From positions 1 to 6,602 of the forward strand of contig JALSQA010000461.1 in the NCBI GenBank assembly GCA_026985685.1: DNA of 6,602 bases, given 5' to 3'. Shown here piece by piece: positions 1-5,240 of this stretch; the first letter of the stretch is position 1, and each line of letters opens with the position of its first letter. The notes beneath the pieces were generated by a model. The model had not been told where the DNA came from, searched no databases, and worked only from the letters and a program-made list of their open reading frames with translations. Both the position numbers and the translations under genes were made by a program. The DNA comes from Campylobacterales bacterium (GTDB taxonomy: Bacteria > Campylobacterota > Campylobacteria > Campylobacterales > QNZT01).

Positions 1-525
1 AATATAAATCAAAAAATGTGTATTGTTTTTGATGCAGAAAGATTACTTTATGATGCAAATGTAAGTGACAGTGGCTCTAAAACTACTATTTATGATGTAT
101 CTTCTTTCGATGTAATGCCTTCAAGTATATTGGAAATCAATAGCAATAAACTTGTATTGATTGCTGAAGATAGTCAAATTGTTATTCAAAAATTAAAAGA
201 ATTTTTTACAAAATTGAAACTTAATTTTGAACTATATGAAAATGGTGAAGATTTAATCAATCGTGTCATGAGCTTAGACCCACAAGAGATAGGGCTTGTA
301 ATAACTGATATCGAAATGCCTATACGAAATGGTTATCAAGTTATCAAATATATAAAACAAGAGAGTATTTATGGAAATGTTCCTGTATTGTCACTTACAA
401 GTATGACAAACCAGGGAGTCCGTGATAAAGTAACCCAATTAGGTGCACTTGATTTGATTAATAAATCAGATTTAGATGTGTTACACGGATATATAAAAGA
501 GATATTAGAAGGAGAATTATCATGA
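1..525 (+). CDS. cheV: CheV, chemotaxis coupling protein with receiver domain (5'-truncated by window)
   Basis: CheV links chemoreceptors to CheA through a CheW-like domain and carries a receiver that CheA can phosphorylate, for adaptation or as a phosphate sink; it acts in the cytoplasmic receptor array. The frame is open from base 1, so the ATG at 16 is internal: 'NQKMCIVFDAERLL' is the last strand and helix of a CheW-type domain, and most of that domain lies upstream. Counting from that Met, a linker (about 12-44) leads to a complete receiver (about 45-169) with acidic pair Glu51-Asp52, phospho-acceptor Asp98 in ITDIEMP, switch Thr128 and Lys150. The TGA stop overlaps the next ATG (ATGA), which suggests translational coupling to the MCP gene. 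A CheW-like remnant followed by a receiver is the CheV architecture; a lone CheY would not have the N-terminal part. The true start cannot be seen. Confidence 0.88.
   Translation, partial: NINQKMCIVFDAERLLYDANVSDSGSKTTIYDVSSFDVMPSSILEINSNKLVLIAEDSQIVIQKLKEFFTKLKLNFELYENGEDLINRVMSLDPQEIGLVITDIEMPIRNGYQVIKYIKQESIYGNVPVLSLTSMTNQGVRDKVTQLGALDLINKSDLDVLHGYIKEILEGELS
509..514 (+). promoter_or_regulatory. Ribosome binding site of the MCP gene
   Basis: AAGGAG lies inside the end of cheV, 7 bases before the ATG at 522. It supports 522 as the start and allows independent initiation as well as coupling through the 4-base overlap with the cheV stop. Confidence 0.75.
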
Positions 526-2084
526 ATATAAAGAAACAGAGTTTGGTTTTAGGTCTATTTATACTACTCTCTTTTATGAGTTTACAATTATATATAGGTA
601 GTAAAAAAGGGCGAGTGAATTATAGTACAGAAAAAATAGTTTCATTTTTAAAAGAAAAAGAAACACTAAACAAAAAGAAGATGATGTTCTCTGATGATCT
701 TTATATCAAAAAACAAAAAGAACTTGATCAAAAGATTAAAAAATATACATTAAATATAGAAAAAGAAACAGAAGATAAAACACCTATATTTATTATATTG
801 TTTGTTAATATTCTGATAAATTTAGCACTTTATCTCTTTTCAAATCGTATAGTTTATAACTTAAATAAAATGAAAAAAGGGCTTAACTCTTTTTTTGGAT
901 ATTTGCAAAGAAAAGATACCAATCTTGAAAAGATATCTGTTAAAGGTAATGATGAGTTTTATGATATTGCAGAAGAAATCAATACCAACATCAAAAAAAT
1001 AGAACAAAATTTACAACATGATCAAGCTACAGTCCAGGAAGTGGCATTGATAGCAGATAGTGCAAGTAGTGGTGATTTTTCCCAAAGAATAGAATTAAAT
1101 GCACATAACCCAGAGATAAATGAATTAAAACGTACTTTAAATATATTGTTTGATCATATGCAAAATAATTTAAAAAAAGTTGTTGACGTATTAAATAAAT
1201 ATGAACAAAAAGATTTTGATGCAAAAATATCTATATCTGCAAATGGAGAACTTAAAGAGTTGATCTTTGGTGTGAATAATTTGGGTCAGGAATTAAAAAA
1301 GTCAAATGACAAAATTGAAAACACTTTAAAATCAAAGAGTCTATTGTTGAATAATTCTGCAAATCAACTACAAGGGAGCATGAAAAGGTTATTTGAGTTT
1401 ATGAATTTAGAGAAAAGTAATTCTTCTAAAGTTTCTGCTCAAATGCAAGATATCAATGAAAAGATTCAAGGTACTGTAAGTAAAGCAAAAACTATGAGTG
1501 AATATGCACAAGAGACGACTACCATGGCACAAAGTGGAGCACAACTTGCACAAAAGACATTTATTTCAATGGAAGAGATTAATGCTTCAACACAAGAGAT
1601 TAATGAAGCTATAAGTGCAATTGATGCAATTGCATTTCAAACAAATATATTATCTTTGAATGCAGCAGTAGAAGCAGCAACCGCAGGTGAAGCAGGTAAA
1701 GGGTTTGCTGTAGTTGCACAAGAGGTGAGAAATCTTGCTTCAAAAAGTGCAGAAGCTGCACAAAGTATCAAAGAATTAGTTGAAAATACGCAACTAAAGA
1801 CGACAGAAGGTATGGCTATATCGGAAGATATGAAGAAAAATTTTGTTGATGTTAATAATAAAATAGATGAAACTTATCATCTGATTAAAAGTGTTGCACA
1901 AGAAGCAAGTCAAGAAGAAGAGATGGTAGAAGAGATAAATAAACTTATGCAAGAGATAAAAGTTTTGTCTGAGCAAAATAGTGATGTTTCCAAAACCACT
2001 GGAAATATATCCCAGGAAATTCTTGGTATAGCTCGTGATTTGCAATCTGAAGTAGAAAATTCTAAACAAAAAGTAAAGGTGTAA
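522..2084 (+). CDS. Methyl-accepting chemotaxis protein with minimal periplasmic region and tandem HAMP units
   Basis: A 520-residue inner-membrane chemoreceptor that would control CheA through CheW/CheV. Seen: a short cytoplasmic start, TM1 about 7-26, a Lys/Glu-rich region about 28-87, TM2 about 88-106, a HAMP domain about 107-162, then two further HAMP-like stretches (about 172-217 and 219-260), and a long coiled-coil signalling domain. Its hairpin tip is at about 367-396, with the highly conserved IAFQTNIL and GFAVVAQEVRNLA segments. The periplasmic part is only about 60 residues, too short for a Cache or four-helix-bundle ligand domain, so the stimulus is unknown; it may be membrane state, a partner protein or surface contact (inference). 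No NWETF-like C-terminal tether for CheR/CheB is present. The position where Tsr has trimer-contact Arg388 is Thr387 here. The gene overlaps cheV by 4 bases and ends 3 bases before cheA, so it is probably the dedicated receptor of this pathway. The MCP call is very sure; the number of HAMP units is less so. Confidence 0.93.
   Translation: MNIKKQSLVLGLFILLSFMSLQLYIGSKKGRVNYSTEKIVSFLKEKETLNKKKMMFSDDLYIKKQKELDQKIKKYTLNIEKETEDKTPIFIILFVNILINLALYLFSNRIVYNLNKMKKGLNSFFGYLQRKDTNLEKISVKGNDEFYDIAEEINTNIKKIEQNLQHDQATVQEVALIADSASSGDFSQRIELNAHNPEINELKRTLNILFDHMQNNLKKVVDVLNKYEQKDFDAKISISANGELKELIFGVNNLGQELKKSNDKIENTLKSKSLLLNNSANQLQGSMKRLFEFMNLEKSNSSKVSAQMQDINEKIQGTVSKAKTMSEYAQETTTMAQSGAQLAQKTFISMEEINASTQEINEAISAIDAIAFQTNILSLNAAVEAATAGEAGKGFAVVAQEVRNLASKSAEAAQSIKELVENTQLKTTEGMAISEDMKKNFVDVNNKIDETYHLIKSVAQEASQEEEMVEEINKLMQEIKVLSEQNSDVSKTTGNISQEILGIARDLQSEVENSKQKVKV
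2075..2081 (+). promoter_or_regulatory. Ribosome binding site of cheA
   Basis: AAAGGTG ends 6 bases before the ATG at 2088 and overlaps the last codons of the MCP gene. It fits the chosen cheA start; the first HPt helix begins within a few residues of that Met. Confidence 0.65.
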
Positions 2085-2087
2085 ATC

Positions 2088-4397
2088 ATGTCACAAGAGA
2101 TTAGAGATTTTTTTATGGAAGAAGCAGAAGAGTTGTTTGATGGCTTAAACTCTATATTGCTAAAAAATGAAGAAGCAGGAGATATATCAAGTGAAGAACT
2201 TGATTCACTATTTCGTAATGTACATACTCTCAAAGGTGGTGCTGGTTCTGTTGAGATGATGCGTTTTTCAGCATATACTCACCATCTTGAAACATTTATG
2301 GATTTGATTCGTGCAGGGAAAGTAGAACTCAATGGACAAGTAATAGAGTTCTTGATAGATAGTGTAGGTACAATGCAGGATATTTTGCAAGAAGAGTACG
2401 AAGACGAACTTGATGAATCTGAATATAGTCAAAAATTAAAACAGTTAGTTTCTGATATTGAGATGATTAAAAATGGTGAAGTACCATCAGATCATACAGA
2501 GATGGAAGTCAAAGCCAAAGAGAAAAAAAGAGAAAAAAAAGATATCTTTAGTGCTAATGCTGCTGAAATGATAGATCTTTTTGAAGAATTAGAAAATCAA
2601 ATTGAAGCAGTTGCAAATGGTGATATAGAGCCAAAAGAAGCAGTTGCTGGGATTTTTAGAACAATACATACTATCAAAGGTTCATCACAATTTTTAAATT
2701 TAAAATATTTTCCAACATATATGCATGAGATAGAATCACTGCTAGATAGTGCACGAAATGGAGATATTCCCTATACTGTAGCTTTTAATAACTTCATGTT
2801 AGGAGTTATAGATCATTCTCAAGTATTGATTGATGAAGAGTTAAATAGTAGTGTAAATCATGAAGAATTTGAACAAAAACATGAAGCCCTGAAAGAAGAG
2901 ATAGCAGAATTACTCTTTGTTTTAGAAGATGAAAAAACAGAGCAAAAAAAAGATGAGCCATTGGCATTTGAACTTTTTGATGAAGAAGTAAGTGAACAAA
3001 AAAGCCAAAAACCATTAGCCTTTGAATTGTTTGACGAAGAAGTAGAAAAAAAGCAAGAAGCTGCACCTTTTGAGCTTTTTGATGAAAAAGATACAACACC
3101 TAAAAAAGAAGATAAAAAAGTTATTCAAGAAAAAACAGTATCTAAAGAGAGTTCAAAAATAGTTAAAAAAGAGTCAAAAACAAAAAAATCTCTCTCTTTA
3201 AATAAAGCTGCATCTTCTACATCAATACGTGTTAATCTTGAAAAGATAGATCAACTCATGAATAGAGTTGGAGATTTAGTTATAACTAAAAGTATGTTGT
3301 TCCAGTTTGCAGAGTCGATTAATGACGATCAGATATATAAAAAGATTTATGAGCGTCTTTCTGATCTTGACAGAGATATTCGTGAGTTGCAAGAGTCTGT
3401 TATGTCTGTAAGAATGGTACCTATGGAAAGTGTTTATTCAAGATTACCTAAAATGGTTAGGGATCTTGCTAAAAAACTTGATAAAAAAATCAAATTTGAA
3501 CACCTTGGAGATAATGTTGAGATAGATAAAATGATGGTTGAAGGGTTGATGGATCCTTTGACACATATTATCCGTAATTCACTCGATCATGGTGTTGAAA
3601 AACCAGAGATAAGGCTCAACAAAGGAAAAAATGAAACTGGAAAACTAATCATTTCTGCGGCACAAGAGAGTGGTAATATTATTATCTCGATCATTGATGA
3701 TGGTGCTGGAATAAATGTAGAAAAAGTAGTCCAAAAAGCTCTTGAAAATGGTGTAATAAGTGAAGAAGACCTTCCAAGAATGAGTGAACAAGATAAATTG
3801 ATGCTTGTCTTTAATCCAGGGCTCTCTACGGCTGAAGCAGTGACAGATGTGTCTGGACGTGGTGTTGGTATGGATGTTGTTATGAATAATATCGCTTCAC
3901 TTGGTGGACATATTAAAGTCTTTAGCAAGAAGGATAAAGGAACGGAATTTCAAATTATTTTACCTTTGACGTTGGCTATTCTGGATGGATTAAATGTGCT
4001 TATTGGTGATAAAAAATTTATTTTACCACTTAATGCTATTGTTGAGTCATTGCAGCCTAAAAAACATATGATCAAACATGTTGGTGAGAGTAAAAAAGAA
4101 ATTTTAATGCTTAGACGTGAGTTTATACCGATTATACGATTGTATGATTTTTTTAATATTGATCCACTTTATAGGGATCTTGAAGAAGGTATGCTCTTAA
4201 TCGTAAAAACAGCTAGTAGTAAAGTTGCACTTTTTGTAGATGATTTTTTAAATCAAGAACAAATTGTTGTAAAGTCACTGGAAAAAAATTATAAAAAGAT
4301 ACAAGGTATTGGTGCAGCAACTATTCGTGGAGATGGAAGTATAGGGTTAATTCTTGATGTAACTAGTATCGTTGAAATGCAAAAGAAAGGGGTTTAA
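2088..4397 (+). CDS. cheA: CheA, chemotaxis sensor histidine kinase with two HPt domains
   Basis: A 769-residue cytoplasmic kinase that uses ATP to phosphorylate its own HPt histidine and passes the phosphate to receivers. Domains in order: HPt1 about 1-125 (His46 in VHTLKG); HPt2 about 152-280 (His194 in IHTIKG); charged linker 281-375 with three FELFDE motifs; P3 dimerisation helices about 378-445; ATP-binding P4 about 446-630 with N-box Asn497 in RNSLDHG, G1 box DDGAG (537-541), F-box region LVFNPGLSTAE and G2 box GRGVGM (590-595); and CheW-like P5 about 633-769. All catalytic boxes look intact, so it should be active. No classic P2 domain for CheY/CheB docking can be recognised. The protein ends after P5 without the C-terminal receiver found in the CheAY fusions of Helicobacter and Campylobacter, so it may belong to a second chemosensory pathway. 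It lies 3 bases after the MCP stop and 1 base before the cheW start. Confidence 0.96.
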   Translation: MSQEIRDFFMEEAEELFDGLNSILLKNEEAGDISSEELDSLFRNVHTLKGGAGSVEMMRFSAYTHHLETFMDLIRAGKVELNGQVIEFLIDSVGTMQDILQEEYEDELDESEYSQKLKQLVSDIEMIKNGEVPSDHTEMEVKAKEKKREKKDIFSANAAEMIDLFEELENQIEAVANGDIEPKEAVAGIFRTIHTIKGSSQFLNLKYFPTYMHEIESLLDSARNGDIPYTVAFNNFMLGVIDHSQVLIDEELNSSVNHEEFEQKHEALKEEIAELLFVLEDEKTEQKKDEPLAFELFDEEVSEQKSQKPLAFELFDEEVEKKQEAAPFELFDEKDTTPKKEDKKVIQEKTVSKESSKIVKKESKTKKSLSLNKAASSTSIRVNLEKIDQLMNRVGDLVITKSMLFQFAESINDDQIYKKIYERLSDLDRDIRELQESVMSVRMVPMESVYSRLPKMVRDLAKKLDKKIKFEHLGDNVEIDKMMVEGLMDPLTHIIRNSLDHGVEKPEIRLNKGKNETGKLIISAAQESGNIIISIIDDGAGINVEKVVQKALENGVISEEDLPRMSEQDKLMLVFNPGLSTAEAVTDVSGRGVGMDVVMNNIASLGGHIKVFSKKDKGTEFQIILPLTLAILDGLNVLIGDKKFILPLNAIVESLQPKKHMIKHVGESKKEILMLRREFIPIIRLYDFFNIDPLYRDLEEGMLLIVKTASSKVALFVDDFLNQEQIVVKSLEKNYKKIQGIGAATIRGDGSIGLILDVTSIVEMQKKGV
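2958..3086 (+). repeat. Three-copy FELFDE motif in the CheA linker
   Basis: CheA residues 291-301, 309-319 and 326-333 read PLAFELFDEEV, PLAFELFDEEV and APFELFDE, spaced 18 and about 16 residues apart in a Lys/Glu-rich, probably disordered linker. Copies 1 and 2 are identical in protein over 11 residues but differ at five bases, all synonymous, which argues for selection on the peptide rather than a recent DNA duplication. The aromatic-acidic core in a flexible region looks like a short linear docking motif; its partner is unknown. Confidence 0.85.
4385..4392 (+). promoter_or_regulatory. Ribosome binding site that fixes the cheW start
   Basis: GAAAGGGG lies in the last codons of cheA and ends 6 bases before the ATG at 4399. 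An earlier in-frame ATG at 4372 would place this site inside the coding region and add nine residues unlike any CheW N-terminus, so 4399 is preferred. Confidence 0.75.
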
Positions 4398-4398
4398 G

Positions 4399-4836
4399 AT
4401 GGAATATATTGTCTTTAAACTAATGAAAGAAAATTATACAATTCCACTAGATAAAATCAAAGAAATTTTAGTCTACTCACAGGTTATTATTACTGAATTA
4501 TTTGCGGAAGAGCCTTGGATAAGAGGCATGATTAATTTACGTGGAGAAGTGATTCCTATTGTTGATTTGAGGATACGTTTTGATATAAAAAATATAGAAT
4601 TTTCTGATAATACAGTTATTGTTGTTATCAAAACAGATGAAGATAAACTTGTTGGAATTATTGTCGATAATATAGATTCAATCATAGAACTAAATACACA
4701 AACTATAGTCCCCGCACCTGAAATGGGTGTAAGTATAGATCCCTCGTACATAGAAGGGTTGATTAAAATGAATAATGAACAAATGGCAATATTGTTAAAT
4801 ATAGACATGGTTCTAAAAATAGAAGAATTGGTATAG
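4399..4836 (+). CDS. cheW: CheW, chemotaxis coupling protein
   Basis: A 145-residue single-domain adaptor that connects the MCP tip to the P5 domain of CheA in the receptor array; it has no enzymatic activity. The sequence starts directly with the first CheW strand (MEYIVFKLMKENYTIPL) and holds the family signature WIRGMINLRGEVIPIVDLR at 40-58, followed by the VGIIVDNI strand (85-92) and the usual C-terminal YIEG...ILLNID segment (118-136). Length is at the short end for the family but nothing appears missing. The start at 4399 is chosen over the in-frame ATG at 4372 because of the ribosome binding site and because the longer form would overlap cheA. It follows the cheA stop by 1 base and precedes cheY by 11 bases, so one transcript is very likely. 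Confidence 0.94.
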   Translation: MEYIVFKLMKENYTIPLDKIKEILVYSQVIITELFAEEPWIRGMINLRGEVIPIVDLRIRFDIKNIEFSDNTVIVVIKTDEDKLVGIIVDNIDSIIELNTQTIVPAPEMGVSIDPSYIEGLIKMNNEQMAILLNIDMVLKIEELV

Positions 4837-4844
4837 GAGAAGGA
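4835..4844 (+). promoter_or_regulatory. Strong double ribosome binding site of cheY
   Basis: AGGAGAAGGA contains two purine-rich Shine-Dalgarno candidates, AGGAG 8 bases and AAGGA 3 bases before the ATG at 4848. The first overlaps the cheW stop codon. It is the strongest site in the window, which would suit high CheY output relative to its neighbours (inference). Confidence 0.75.
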
Positions 4845-4847
4845 AAA

Positions 4848-5240
4848 ATGAAAGTATTAATCGTAGATGACAGCAGTACTATGAGAAGAGTATTAAAAAT
4901 GGGTGTAACAAAAGCATTGGCAGGACAAGATCCAGTAATATTTGAAGCAGAAAATGGTCAGGAGGGCTTGGATGTTTTAAGAAAAAATACCGATATTGAT
5001 TATGTGTTTCTGGATGTAAACATGCCAGTGATGAAAGGTGATGAAATGTTACGCATCATGCGTCAAGAAAGTGCTATCAAACATATAAAAGTTATCATGC
5101 AAACTACAGAAGGAGTACGCTCTAAAGTTGCAGAATTGACAAAAATGGGAATATCTGGTTATTTGTTAAAACCATATACTCAAGAGATTATTTTACAATT
5201 AATGACAAAATTAATGGAACGCGAATCTGTGACTGCATAG
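4848..5240 (+). CDS. cheY: CheY, single-domain chemotaxis response regulator
   Basis: A 130-residue stand-alone receiver expected to take phosphate from CheA and bind a target, classically the flagellar switch protein FliM. Seen: acidic pair Asp7-Asp8, phospho-acceptor Asp56 in FLDVNMP, switch Thr86 in IMQTTEG, Tyr105 (matching E. coli Tyr106) and Lys108 in LLKPY; all residues for phosphorylation are present. The length is typical and no output domain is attached. The start is supported by a strong ribosome binding site. The TAG stop (5238-5240) is followed immediately and in the same frame by the ATG of the next gene, which itself begins with a receiver. Because the operon also encodes a c-di-GMP-type output, this CheY need not be the flagellar one; a non-flagellar target is possible. 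Confidence 0.9.
   Translation: MKVLIVDDSSTMRRVLKMGVTKALAGQDPVIFEAENGQEGLDVLRKNTDIDYVFLDVNMPVMKGDEMLRIMRQESAIKHIKVIMQTTEGVRSKVAELTKMGISGYLLKPYTQEIILQLMTKLMERESVTA

Noticed and set aside
1027..1224. Antisense open frame inside the MCP gene
   Set aside because: It lies fully opposite a well-supported gene, has no family resemblance, and its composition is what an antisense reading of AT-rich coding DNA gives.
1525..1550. TGGCAC followed by TTGCA, resembling a sigma-54 promoter
   Set aside because: The two elements are about 15 bases apart instead of about 5, and they lie within conserved MCP codons.
1794..2233. Two antisense open frames across the MCP-cheA junction
   Set aside because: Both are opposite strongly conserved coding sequence and have no recognisable domain.
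2806..3099. Antisense open frame opposite the CheA linker
   Set aside because: Its Leu/Phe/His-rich product is the complement of the Glu/Lys-rich repeats, not an independent protein.
3587..3928. Antisense open frame opposite the CheA ATPase domain
   Set aside because: It mirrors the conserved kinase coding sequence and shows no motif of its own.
4372..4398. Earlier in-frame ATG that would extend CheW by nine residues
   Set aside because: It would overlap cheA, the extra residues are unlike CheW N-termini, and a good ribosome binding site precedes the ATG at 4399.
4473..4808. Antisense open frame opposite cheW
   Set aside because: Fully shadowed by cheW, with no domain and no convincing start context.
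5205..5240. Possible frameshift or nonsense error splitting one REC-REC-GGDEF-EAL gene
   Set aside because: CheY has normal length with its own strong ribosome binding site, and the next frame begins with a proper Met just before its receiver, so two genes are more likely. The coupling itself is kept as a finding.
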